Assembly (NCBI GenBank): GCA_902805635.1
Contig: CADCTC010000197.1
Location: 1 to 43,778 of the forward strand
Direction: 5' to 3'
DNA: 43,778 bases
Source: an uncultured Chloroflexota bacterium
Lineage (GTDB): Bacteria; Chloroflexota; UBA11872; UBA12225
In this document: piece after piece, positions 7,112 to 14,626 of the stretch
Layout: every line of letters begins with the position of its first letter
Numbering within the stretch: position 1 is the stretch's first letter
Notes under the pieces: generated by a model
What the model was told of the DNA's origin: nothing
Databases searched by the model: none
Seen by the model: the letters and a program-made list of their open reading frames with translations, nothing else
Translations under genes and position numbers: made by a program

Positions 7112-8665
7112 ATGGTCGATCCAGTCGCACTGGGCGCAGCCCAGGCAAGGCAGACACGGCAGGCGCAGTACGCGGCGCTGGGGCTCGGTTTGGGCGCCGG
7201 TGTGGGGGACGTGCGCGCCGCCTATCGTCGCCTGGCACGCGAGCTCCATCCGGACGTGAACCGCGCGCCCGATGCGGCCGAGCGCATGCGCGTCATCAAC
7301 GCGGCGCACGCGGCGCTGACTGCGGGCCCGTTGTCTCTGGACGTGGCGGCACCCGCACCGCAGGCGTCCGCACCTCAGCAGGGCCCTGGCTCTGCGCCCC
7401 GCTACACCGCGTCGGCCCCCCGTTCCGCGGGAGCGCCGGCCTGGTATCGCCACGCTGCCTCAGTGCCGGGCGCCGGGGATGTTGGGAGTGTTGTGGGGGC
7501 AGCCGCACTGGGCGGCAGTCACTACGCTCCCGCCACCATCGCGGGAGTGTTCGGCCTGTGCGCGCTCGTGGCGGTCTTTGCCGCCTGGGCCTTCGTGGTC
7601 GCCCGCCCCTTCCAGGGCATCGCCCCCGTGGCGGCGCTCGCCACCGAGTCGCGCAGCGCGGCTTCCGCGGCTCCGTCCGTATCCACGCAGGCAACGCGGA
7701 GTGCCGGAGCGTCCGCCGCCACGCAGGCAACGCAGGCGAGCGCCAACGCCGCCGCAAATGCCGCCGCCGCCCGCGCCAACGCTGCCGGGCTTGGCGCTGC
7801 CACGGTAGCCCCTGCTGCGCGTGAGAGCCAGGCAACACAGCCGGTTCAACCCGCGCAAACAACGAAGCCAATCCAGACAGTGGTTCCCGCCGGCTCAGGC
7901 GTACTGGCCGCCGTAGACACACGTCAACCCACCGCTTCCGACAGCCGTGGTGGGGCGCTTCCCGCAGCCAAGACTATGGCGGTTGCGCCGGCGCCGGCCG
8001 AAGCAAATGCACCGGTTGTCAGCGTTGAGGCGCCGGCCCCGGCTGCGCAGCCGGTCCAGCAAGCAGTCCGGCCACAGACAGCACAGACGACAGTTCCGTT
8101 GCTTCTCGTGGCGCCGGCTCCGCAGGCTGGCACAACCCAGCCGGCCCAGCACATCCAGGCGGTTTCAGCCCGGCCGGCTGCTGACGGCGCAGCCGTAGCG
8201 GCGGCAGCTACTCGCGCGCTCTCCGGCTACGACAAGGCGTGGACTAACTACGCCGGGGCGCTGCGCGCGGCGGCTGCCGGTGGCCTGCTCCAGGCCGCGG
8301 CGGGTGCGGCGCCGCGCAACGTGAGCCTGGCTAGCGCGAGCGGTGGTGCAGGCGCCGTGGCGTTCCTATCCGGCGATGCGCAGGTCACGCTGGCGCGTTC
8401 GCTGCACTTCCAGCAGCAGGTGGCATGGAACCAGCAGGCCAGCGCGGTGCTGGTCAGCGCCCCACAGGACGCAGCGCGTCCTGATGGCGCAAAGGCAGCC
8501 CGCGCCGAGCTGCGGCTGCGCCAGGCAGCTGAGCTAGTGGCGCGAGCGCAAGAGAGCGGCGCCGCCGTCCCGGCCGCCCAGGTCAAGCCGCTGCTTGACG
8601 AAGCCGAAGCGCTCCACCGCGAAGTGGTCGCCGAGTGGGCTGCGTTGCTCCGCATGGTGGGGTAG
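7112..8665 (+). CDS. Membrane-anchored J-domain protein with Ala/Pro-rich tail
   Basis: 517 residues. Residues 18-70 form a J domain: helix with AAYRRLARELHPDVNR, whose HPD (46-48) is the Hsp70-stimulating tripeptide, then VINAAHAAL. A single membrane segment follows at about 141-164 (ATIAGVFGLCALVAVFAAWA), then about 200 residues of Ala/Thr/Pro/Gln-rich low complexity and a C-terminal helical region (from about 370, GYDKAWTNYAGALRAAAAG onward) with no known domain. The J domain would face the cytoplasm and the tail the outside, if oriented as expected. It has no DnaJ G/F, zinc-finger or client-binding domain, so it is a class III-type co-chaperone. Genes nearby do not include dnaK. Confidence 0.75.
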   Translation: MVDPVALGAAQARQTRQAQYAALGLGLGAGVGDVRAAYRRLARELHPDVNRAPDAAERMRVINAAHAALTAGPLSLDVAAPAPQASAPQQGPGSAPRYTASAPRSAGAPAWYRHAASVPGAGDVGSVVGAAALGGSHYAPATIAGVFGLCALVAVFAAWAFVVARPFQGIAPVAALATESRSAASAAPSVSTQATRSAGASAATQATQASANAAANAAAARANAAGLGAATVAPAARESQATQPVQPAQTTKPIQTVVPAGSGVLAAVDTRQPTASDSRGGALPAAKTMAVAPAPAEANAPVVSVEAPAPAAQPVQQAVRPQTAQTTVPLLLVAPAPQAGTTQPAQHIQAVSARPAADGAAVAAAATRALSGYDKAWTNYAGALRAAAAGGLLQAAAGAAPRNVSLASASGGAGAVAFLSGDAQVTLARSLHFQQQVAWNQQASAVLVSAPQDAARPDGAKAARAELRLRQAAELVARAQESGAAVPAAQVKPLLDEAEALHREVVAEWAALLRMVG

Positions 8666-8696
8666 CGCGCGTCATGCAGTGTCGGTCAGTTGGCGG

Positions 8697-9569
8697 TCAA
8701 CCCGCCCCACCTTCGTCCAGACGGTAGAAGCGGCGGGCGTTGTCGGCCCACAGCTTGCGCTTGGCTTGGGGTGAGAGCGAGGCGGTGAGCGTGTCTAGCG
8801 TCTCCGCCCAGCGCTTGTAGGGAGACGCATTCAGCACCACCGGCCAGTCGCCGCCGTAGACGACGCGGTCCTCGCCAAAGGCGGCCAGGACGTGGTTGAC
8901 GTAGGGCGCCACGTCGTCGACGGTCCAGTGTTCCAGGTCAGCTTCAGTGGTGGCGCCGCTGACCTTGCACACCACGTTGGGCAGGGCGGCCAGCGCATCG
9001 ATCTCGGAGCGCCACGGGTCCAGTTGGTGGCCGCGGATGTTGGGCTTGCCGATGTGGTCCAGGATGAAGCTGGTCTCCGGGCAGCGGCGCACCAGCTCCA
9101 CGGCGCTGGCCAGCTGCGGGTGGTAGACGCATATATCAAAGGAAAGCCCAAACTCCGGCAGCAGCTGGACCCCGCGCACGAAGCGCGGCTGCAGGCAGTA
9201 GGCGGGGTCGGACTCCCCTTGCAGCAGGCGGCGCACTCCCTTGACGCGCGGGCCGACTGCCACCAGCGCCTCCAGGAAGGCGCGCACCTGCTCGCCGTAC
9301 TCCAGCGGCGCGCTGGCCACAATCGCCTTGAGCCGGCCGTCCTGCTGCGCCAGGGCATCCACCCACTGCGCTTCCAGCAGCTTGTACTCCGGCGCCAGGT
9401 CCACCTCCAGGTAGACCATGCCCTCCACCTGGATACCGGCGGTGTGCTCGTCGTACTCGGCCAGCCCAAAGGTCTTGTTCAGCCGCTGGTTGGCGTCCAG
9501 CCACTCCATGCGGAAGTGTGCCGGGTCCCACAGGTGCACGTGGGAATCGATGATCGGGAAATCGGGCAT
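8697..9569 (-). CDS. Amidohydrolase 2 / sugar lactonase-type hydrolase (COG3618-like)
   Basis: 290 residues, cytoplasmic TIM-barrel metal hydrolase. The opening IIDSHVHLWDP (6-16, His10 and His12) is the metal-binding motif, FILDHIGKPNI the central His strand, and VVYGGDWPVV the C-terminal Asp strand. This set is typical of L-fuconolactone/L-rhamnonolactone hydrolases. ATG 9569 has AAGGAA upstream. The next gene upstream on the same strand is an HpcH/HpaI aldolase, matching a non-phosphorylated deoxy-sugar acid route (lactone hydrolysis, then retro-aldol cleavage of the keto-deoxy acid), although the dehydratase of such a route is not in the window. Confidence 0.85.
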   Translation of the reverse strand: MPDFPIIDSHVHLWDPAHFRMEWLDANQRLNKTFGLAEYDEHTAGIQVEGMVYLEVDLAPEYKLLEAQWVDALAQQDGRLKAIVASAPLEYGEQVRAFLEALVAVGPRVKGVRRLLQGESDPAYCLQPRFVRGVQLLPEFGLSFDICVYHPQLASAVELVRRCPETSFILDHIGKPNIRGHQLDPWRSEIDALAALPNVVCKVSGATTEADLEHWTVDDVAPYVNHVLAAFGEDRVVYGGDWPVVLNASPYKRWAETLDTLTASLSPQAKRKLWADNARRFYRLDEGGAG

Positions 9570-9608
9570 CGCGGCTTCCTTTTGTAATAGAACGTCCAAC
9601 TGTGGTGC

Positions 9609-9660
9609 CGTTCGCCCTGAGCCTGTCGAAGGGTGTGGTTCGACAAGCTCACCACGAACG
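9609..9660. repeat. Dispersed palindrome, CCGTTCG...TGTCGAA family
   Basis: Two 22-nt arms, 9609-9630 (CGTTCG...GTCGAA) and 9639-9660 (TTCGAC...CGAACG), form a long imperfect inverted repeat in the gap between the lactonase and aldolase genes. Related sequence is at 13378-13402 and 42025-42102. Confidence 0.75.
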
Positions 9661-9678
9661 GGGGAGTGGTAGTCCCTC

Positions 9679-10434
9679 TCAGCGCCCCATCGTCTTGAGG
9701 CTGGCGCGCGCGCCGTTCATCAGGAAGTTGGCGTCGCTGGACGCGGTGAGGAACTGGTAGCCCTCGCCAACGCGGCGGGCCGCCTCTTCCGGGCTGGAGC
9801 AGGACAGGCCCGCGATCTTGCCAGTGTTCTTGCATGCCTGCACCACTGTCTCTAGGGCGCGCGCGTGCTCGTCATTTGTAGGGATGTCGCGCGGGTGGAT
9901 GCCCATGGAGAGGCCCAGGTCGTTCGGTCCGATCCAGCAGCCGTCCACGCCGGGCGTGGCCATGATCGCCTCGGCGTTCTTCACCGCCGTGGCGCTCTCG
10001 ATCTGCACCGAGCAGTAGATCTGGTCATCAGCCCAGAGCAGGTAGTCGTCGCCGTAGGCGCGGGCGCGGCCCATGCCCCAGGAGCGGGTGCCGCGCGGGG
10101 GCAGCCGGCACGCATCCGCCGCGTTCTTGGCGTCTTCCGGCGTATCGACCATGGGCACGATGATCCCCATGCAACCCTGGTCCAGGAACTTGCCGATGTA
10201 GGTGTAGTCGTTCTTCGCCACGCGCGCCATCGGCACGGCCGGGCTGCCCATAATGGCCATGAACGCCAGGGTCGCGCCGTCGTGGCCCCAGGCGCCGTGC
10301 TGCGTCTCCACCAGCAGGAAGTCGATCCCGCTGCGCGCCAGCAACTCCGCCGCGATGGGCGATCCCGTGTGCAGCGCGTAGCCGAAGGCCGGCTCTCCGC
10401 GCAGCATCATTTCCTTAGCCGTGTTGACGTACAT
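9679..10434 (-). CDS. HpcH/HpaI-family class II aldolase
   Basis: 251 residues. The family cleaves 2-keto-3-deoxy sugar acids or 4-hydroxy-2-oxo acids into pyruvate plus an aldehyde, using a divalent metal. Key residues are visible: His46 (ETQHG), Arg71 (PMARV), Gln144 and Glu146 (VQIES), and Asp172 (GPNDLG). ATG 10434 has GAGGAG upstream, and the region before it (open to 10578) is not protein-like. It is co-directional with the lactonase-type gene downstream (109 nt gap holding a repeat), and divergent from the protease gene. Closest role is 2-keto-3-deoxy-L-rhamnonate aldolase, inferred from context. Confidence 0.88.
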   Translation of the reverse strand: MYVNTAKEMMLRGEPAFGYALHTGSPIAAELLARSGIDFLLVETQHGAWGHDGATLAFMAIMGSPAVPMARVAKNDYTYIGKFLDQGCMGIIVPMVDTPEDAKNAADACRLPPRGTRSWGMGRARAYGDDYLLWADDQIYCSVQIESATAVKNAEAIMATPGVDGCWIGPNDLGLSMGIHPRDIPTNDEHARALETVVQACKNTGKIAGLSCSSPEEAARRVGEGYQFLTASSDANFLMNGARASLKTMGR

Positions 10435-10533
10435 CCGCTGTGCTCCTCTCCCGATTGGGTGCTCGCCGTGTCCGCCGGGAGGATAGCCCTTCGACGGTCC
10501 CTTCGTCCGGTGTCCCGCCTCTTCCGTTCCTGG

Positions 10534-10569
10534 TTCAGCTTCCTTGCGTGCGGCGCTATAAAGGTGACA
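10534..10569 (+). promoter_or_regulatory. Possible promoter placing transcription start at the protease ATG
   Basis: TATAAA (10557-10562) ends six bases before ATG 10569, with a weak TTCAGC 17 nt further upstream. If used, the message would be leaderless. The overlapping AAAGGTG also serves as a ribosome binding site, so the TATAAA could be coincidence. Confidence 0.3.
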
Positions 10570-11672
10570 TGAGCGCAATGGGACCAGCAGCCTGGCCGGA
10601 AGAGGGATGGACGGTTGCAGGGGATGTATCCGGCACAGGAAGCGTGGGCAGTGGTGGCGTGGTGGGTGACGTGCTGCCGGGGCGGCAGGTACCGGGTGAC
10701 ATCCGGGCGGATGACGAGGAGGCGCTGCTTGACGCGTACTCGCGGGCGGTCAGTGGCGTGGTGACGCGCGTAAGCCCTTCGGTGGTGAACATCTCGGTGC
10801 TGGGGGAGGTGCGCACGCGGCGTGGTCCGTTCGAAGTGCGCGGCGCCGGATCAGGCTTCTTCCTGACGCCCGATGGGTACCTGCTGACCAACAACCACGT
10901 GGTGGAGCGCGCCCGCCAGCTGGAGGCGGTGCCGCCGGACGGGCGCAGCCTGGAGGTGGAGGTGGTGGGCACCGACCCCGCTACCGACCTAGCCGTGCTG
11001 CGCGTGAAGGGGCACTACGCGGCGCAGTTCCCGGCCACCGCCCTAGGGGATTCGGAGCGCCTGCGCGTGGGGCAGGTGGCCATCGCCATCGGCAACCCGC
11101 ACGGGCTGCAGACGACGGTCACGGCGGGCGTGATCAGCGCGCTGGGCCGCACGCTGCCGGCGCCCAACGGCAAGCGCCTGATCGAGAACGTGGTGCAGAC
11201 CGACGCCGCGCTCAACCCCGGCAACTCGGGCGGCCCGCTGGTGGACTCGCGCGGCCGGGTCATCGGCGTGAACACCGCCATCCACCCCGGCGCGCAGGGC
11301 ATCTGCTTTGCCATCCCCATCAACACCGCGCGCTGGGTAGCGGGCTTGCTGATCCGCGAGGGCCGCGTGCGCCGCGCGTACCTGGGAATCGCGACTCAAG
11401 CTCGCTCAATCCCGGCGGCGTGGCGCCAGCTGCTGGACCTGGAGCAGCCGGTGGGCCTGGAGGTGGTGCACGTGGAGCCGGGCAAGCCGGCGGCGCTGGC
11501 CGGCGTGCGCACCGGCGACCTGCTGGTGAAGGTGGGCAACCGCTCGGTCCAGAAGCACGCCGACTTGCAGGCCATCCTCCAGGCGCCGGCCATCGGCCAG
11601 CTCTTCCCGGTGGTGGCGCTGCGCGGTGGCCAGCGCAAGACGTTCACGCTGGTGCCTGTCGACGCGGGCTAG
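10569..11672 (+). CDS. HtrA/DegP-type serine protease with C-terminal PDZ domain
   Basis: 367 residues. Trypsin-like S1C domain with the full triad: His110 (LTNNHVV), Asp140 (DPATDLAVL) and Ser220 (GNSGGPL). A single PDZ domain follows from about residue 265 to 365 (GLEVVHVEPGKPAALAGVRTG). HtrA proteases degrade or refold damaged proteins, usually in the periplasm or at the membrane. Here the first 55 residues are Gly/Val-rich without a signal peptide or membrane segment, so the enzyme may be cytoplasmic. ATG 10569 is supported by AAAGGTG immediately upstream; the open frame before it is unlike protein. Confidence 0.9.
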   Translation: MSAMGPAAWPEEGWTVAGDVSGTGSVGSGGVVGDVLPGRQVPGDIRADDEEALLDAYSRAVSGVVTRVSPSVVNISVLGEVRTRRGPFEVRGAGSGFFLTPDGYLLTNNHVVERARQLEAVPPDGRSLEVEVVGTDPATDLAVLRVKGHYAAQFPATALGDSERLRVGQVAIAIGNPHGLQTTVTAGVISALGRTLPAPNGKRLIENVVQTDAALNPGNSGGPLVDSRGRVIGVNTAIHPGAQGICFAIPINTARWVAGLLIREGRVRRAYLGIATQARSIPAAWRQLLDLEQPVGLEVVHVEPGKPAALAGVRTGDLLVKVGNRSVQKHADLQAILQAPAIGQLFPVVALRGGQRKTFTLVPVDAG

Positions 11673-11845
11673 GTGGTCCGAGCTACGTACTTCCGGCAGG
11701 GTAACCGGCTGGCGCAACCCGCCCTACTCTTCCGGGCTACCCCACCTGGGCTACGCGCTTAGTTTCTTCCTCTTCGGTTGACAGACTAGGTCAGGCGAAC
11801 GGAGACGGCTCCGGGAGCGTGCAGCACGGAGCTCGGAGGGAAGCA
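11673..11845. other. Intergenic region, GC-rich with possible stems, no assigned element
   Basis: 173 nt between the protease and the lytic transglycosylase. It contains short complementary stretches (GCCC...GGGC, GTAACCGG...) and a TTGACA at 11778-11783 without a matching -10. I looked for a cyclic-di-AMP riboswitch because such switches often precede cell-wall hydrolases, but the signature elements are not there. Confidence 0.5.
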
Positions 11846-12835
11846 GTGCGTCTAGTCCGATTTGACCAGGCGGCGAAGTCGGCGAAGCCGGTGATGATGG
11901 CCCTGGTGGCGGCCACCGTTCTGTTGGAGGCGGGGTGCGCTCCGCGACACACGGCTTCACCCGACGCGGCGCAATCCACCGTCGCCCTTGCCCCCTCTAC
12001 GCTGTCGCAGCCGGTATCGCAGCCGGTAGTGCCGGCGGATGCATCTGCAGCTGCGGCCCTGGCGGCCATCATGGCGGATCCCCCTGATGTCGCGACACTG
12101 TCTAGCGATGCTGTGGCGATCCCGGAAGCCATACAGTCTCCTGAACCGGCCCTGCCTGCCCCCGCGGCGGAGCCTGAAGTCCCGGCAGCACCGGTCGCAC
12201 CGGCCCCGGTAGTCCCAGCCGTGCCGGCAGCTCCCGCGACCCCGCTGCTGGAAGGGGTGCAGCGGCCGTTCGCGCCGCGCATCGAGCGCTGGCGTCCGCT
12301 GGTGCGCCAAGCGCTGGCGGAGGCCGCGGCGGAAGGTCGTCTCAGGGGTGGCGCGACGCGTCTCAACGACGACCTGCTGCTGGCCATGATCCAGCAGGAG
12401 AGCGCGGGCGACCCTACGGCGGAGAGCTGGGCCGGTGCGCTGGGCTTGATGCAGGTGATGCCCGGCACGTTCTCCGGCTTCATGTATGGCGATTGGAACG
12501 TGGTGACGCCGCGCGAGACGATCATGGAGCCGGAGCTCAACGTGCGGGTGGGCGTGCGCTACATGGCCGAGTCGCTGCAGATCCTGGGGGGCGACCTCTA
12601 CTGGGCGCTGGCCTCCTACAACGCCGGCGTGGGTGCGGTGCAAGCGTGGCGCTCAGTAGGGTTGACCGCGGTGCCGCCCATTGGGGGGTACACCGAGACC
12701 GCCGCGTATGCGCCGGTGATCCTGAACAACTACGCCACCCGGCGTCCCGGCGTGCAGGTGCACATCCCGGCGCCTATCACGGACGAAGAAATCCCCGGCA
12801 TCGTGGCGCTGCTGACCCAGGCGGGGTTGTGGTAG
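11846..12835 (+). CDS. Lipoprotein lytic transglycosylase (SLT domain)
   Basis: 329 residues. Hydrophobic signal (MMALVAATVLLEAGC) with lipobox LEAGC, Cys31, predicts an outer-face lipoprotein. A Pro/Ala/Val-rich spacer of about 110 residues follows. The catalytic SLT domain starts near residue 150: catalytic Glu185 in MIQQESAGDP, then GALGLMQVMPGT and ALASYNAGVGAVQ, the three hallmark motifs of soluble lytic transglycosylases, which cut the peptidoglycan glycan strand. GTG 11846 is chosen since GGAGGG lies six bases upstream; an earlier GTG 11819 has no site. Confidence 0.87.
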   Translation: MRLVRFDQAAKSAKPVMMALVAATVLLEAGCAPRHTASPDAAQSTVALAPSTLSQPVSQPVVPADASAAAALAAIMADPPDVATLSSDAVAIPEAIQSPEPALPAPAAEPEVPAAPVAPAPVVPAVPAAPATPLLEGVQRPFAPRIERWRPLVRQALAEAAAEGRLRGGATRLNDDLLLAMIQQESAGDPTAESWAGALGLMQVMPGTFSGFMYGDWNVVTPRETIMEPELNVRVGVRYMAESLQILGGDLYWALASYNAGVGAVQAWRSVGLTAVPPIGGYTETAAYAPVILNNYATRRPGVQVHIPAPITDEEIPGIVALLTQAGLW

Positions 12836-12855
12836 GTCCTCACCGGTGGTAGGAC
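12836..12855 (+). terminator. Possible stem-loop after the lytic transglycosylase
   Basis: GTCCT (12836-12840) and AGGAC (12851-12855) pair directly after the stop codon, around an inner CACCGGTG. There is no T-run, so it is a weak terminator candidate. Confidence 0.25.
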
Positions 12856-12929
12856 GCGGAAGCAGTGAGGGGACCGAAAGCGGCGCTCTCCACGGCTCCC
12901 AAGCTGACCATTCTGACCATGGCAGCCAG

Positions 12930-13220
12930 GTGGAGTACGACGGGCGCGCGGACCACGTGGGCGCGCAGCTGCGCCGGCTGCTGGTGGAGCGCACGCACCG
13001 GCTGATAGAGCTCGACACCGTCCTGAGAGCGCGCGGTGAGCCGGGCGTGCTGCAGCGCTGCGAGAGCGAGCTGGCGCAGCTGGAAGCCGAAGTGCTTGGC
13101 GCGCCGCTGGCCACCTGCCCGCCCGGCCCGGACGCTCTGACTGATGCCGAGCGGCGCGACTGGGTGCGACGCCACCTACGGGTGCTGCCGGGCGGCGCGG
13201 AACAGCTCGGACCAGCTTAG
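12930..13220 (+). CDS. Small helical protein, function unknown
   Basis: About 96 residues from GTG 12930; the frame is open back to 12846, giving up to 124, and neither start has a strong ribosome binding site. The body (QLRRLLVERTHRLIELDTVL and LQRCESELAQLEAEVLG) is amphipathic helix suited to a coiled coil, then a short acidic-basic segment (DAERRDWVRRHL). I do not recognise the family. It lies 94 nt after the lytic transglycosylase on the same strand. Codon usage is consistent with coding, so I keep it at moderate confidence. Confidence 0.5.
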   Translation: MEYDGRADHVGAQLRRLLVERTHRLIELDTVLRARGEPGVLQRCESELAQLEAEVLGAPLATCPPGPDALTDAERRDWVRRHLRVLPGGAEQLGPA

Positions 13221-13494
13221 GCCGCGAGGACGCGCACCTGGGCGAGCACAGCAGGCTCGTCACCGGCCGGGACATCTGCAATGCGCGGACCATTTCTTCC
13301 CCAGTTGAGCGAGGCAGCCTGGGCACGCCTGCGTTGTACCCCATCTACAAGCAGCCTGGGATAGACACCACGCCCATCAACAGGCTCAGGGCGAACGGAG
13401 GTTCTGAAACGAGCACTTACTGTCAGCCGGCCATTACGACCACTCCTCTGGGTGCGCTACGCTCTCGCAACATCCAGGAGGCAAGGGAGATACG
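13221..13494. other. Intergenic region with one arm of a dispersed palindrome
   Basis: 274 nt without a convincing gene. Bases 13378-13402 carry a single arm of the CGTTCGCCCTGAGCCTGT repeat (here as AGGCTCAGGGCGAACGG). GGGAG before ATG 13495 is the binding site of the next gene. Nothing else is recognised. Confidence 0.55.
13378..13402. repeat. Solo arm of the CCGTTCG palindrome family
   Basis: CAACAGGCTCAGGGCGAACG matches one arm of the repeats at 9609-9660 and 42025-42102; the partner arm is missing. Confidence 0.6.
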
Positions 13495-14556
13495 ATGACC
13501 GAACAACAGAAGCGGTATGGCGTGGGGGTGGTGGGGTTAGACCATTGGTACGCGGGGATCGCGGCGGTGGATGGGCTGAAGGGGAGCACGTACGGCACGT
13601 GCGTTGCCGTCGCGCACCGCGATGAGGAGCGCTTGCGGGCGTTTGCCGCCGAGCGCGGGGTGCCGCACGCCACCACCGACTACGCGGAAGTAGTGCGGCG
13701 CGACGACGTGGACGTGGTGGTCACGGCGTGCACCACCGCGGAGAACGTGGACCTGTGCCTGGAAGCGGTGCGGCTGGGCAAGCCCATCGTGAGCGTCAAG
13801 CCGTTCGTCATGAGCCTCCAGGATGCGGACCGGCTGGTCCGGGCGGTGAAGGAGAAGGGCACGCCGTTTATCTCGCTCGATTCGTCGCACCGCGTCAACG
13901 CGGTGGCGAACCGCTTCAAGGTGTGGATTGGCGAAGGGCGCATTGGCAAGCCGGTCTCTGCCACCATCGTACAGCGCGCCACCGTGGAGGGCGCCAGCCA
14001 GGACTGGCCGGGCCGGCGCAGCGACAAGACCTGGTGGCTTGACCCAAGCAAGGTCCCGGGCGGCGGGTGGCTGGACCACGCCATCTACCAGGTGGACTAC
14101 CTGCGCTGGCTGTTTGACGCGGAGGTGGCGCGCGTCTCGGGTGTCTCGAAGACCCTGGTCCACCCGGAGCTGCCGCCCGAGCTGGAGGACTACGGCAACG
14201 CGCTGCTGGAGTTCGACAACGGCGCCGTCGCTTCGGTGGAAGTGACGTGGACGGCGAAGCCCGGCCGCGGACTGAGCGTCACCCAGATCGTCGGCTCGGA
14301 AGGCCAGCTGGTCCATGACGCCACCCTCACCGGCAAAGTGTCGGTCACCGGCAACTTCGATTCGCCGGGGGGCGATGGCTGGACTACCATCGCCGCGCCG
14401 GGTGGCCGCGCGGCGGGCGGCCTGGTCGAGCACCTGCTCGAATGTCTCGCTACCGGCAAGCAGCCCGTTGCCACGATCGATGATTCGCGTAAGACACTCG
14501 CCGTCTGCCTGGCGTTCTACGAGGCGGCGCGGGCGGGGAAGACCGTTTCGCTGTAG
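13495..14556 (+). CDS. Gfo/Idh/MocA family oxidoreductase
   Basis: 353 residues, full length. The N-terminal Rossmann fold begins YGVGVVGLDHWYAG, where the usual GxGxxG is changed to GVVGLDHW, and the EKP catalytic lysine motif appears as SVKPF (100-104). The C-terminal domain has GGGWLDHAIYQVDYLRWLF. Such enzymes oxidise or reduce sugars or inositols with NAD(P). The changes around the cofactor site suggest a divergent subgroup. ATG 13495 has GGGAG upstream. No operon partner on this strand; it converges on the amidohydrolase gene. Codon use does not stand out. Confidence 0.87.
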   Translation: MTEQQKRYGVGVVGLDHWYAGIAAVDGLKGSTYGTCVAVAHRDEERLRAFAAERGVPHATTDYAEVVRRDDVDVVVTACTTAENVDLCLEAVRLGKPIVSVKPFVMSLQDADRLVRAVKEKGTPFISLDSSHRVNAVANRFKVWIGEGRIGKPVSATIVQRATVEGASQDWPGRRSDKTWWLDPSKVPGGGWLDHAIYQVDYLRWLFDAEVARVSGVSKTLVHPELPPELEDYGNALLEFDNGAVASVEVTWTAKPGRGLSVTQIVGSEGQLVHDATLTGKVSVTGNFDSPGGDGWTTIAAPGGRAAGGLVEHLLECLATGKQPVATIDDSRKTLAVCLAFYEAARAGKTVSL

Positions 14557-14575
14557 GACATTGGGAAGGGTGAGG

Positions 14576-14626
14576 AGTCCCGCAGGGACTTCGCCCAGAT
14601 TCAGCCGGGCGGCTTTAGCCCCTGGC
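14576..14626. terminator. Dyads between convergent genes, possible bidirectional terminator
   Basis: AGTCCC-GCA-GGGACT (14576-14590) is a perfect 6-bp hairpin, followed by an imperfect AGCCGGG...CCTGGCT dyad (14603-14626). They sit between a plus-strand and a minus-strand gene that end facing each other. No T-run is evident. The same kind of GTCCCGCAGGGAC hairpin is a common dispersed repeat in many bacteria. Confidence 0.4.

Noticed and set aside
11673-11845. Cyclic-di-AMP (ydaO) or cyclic-di-GMP riboswitch before the lytic transglycosylase
   Set aside because: Context is suggestive, but the conserved core elements could not be found on either strand.
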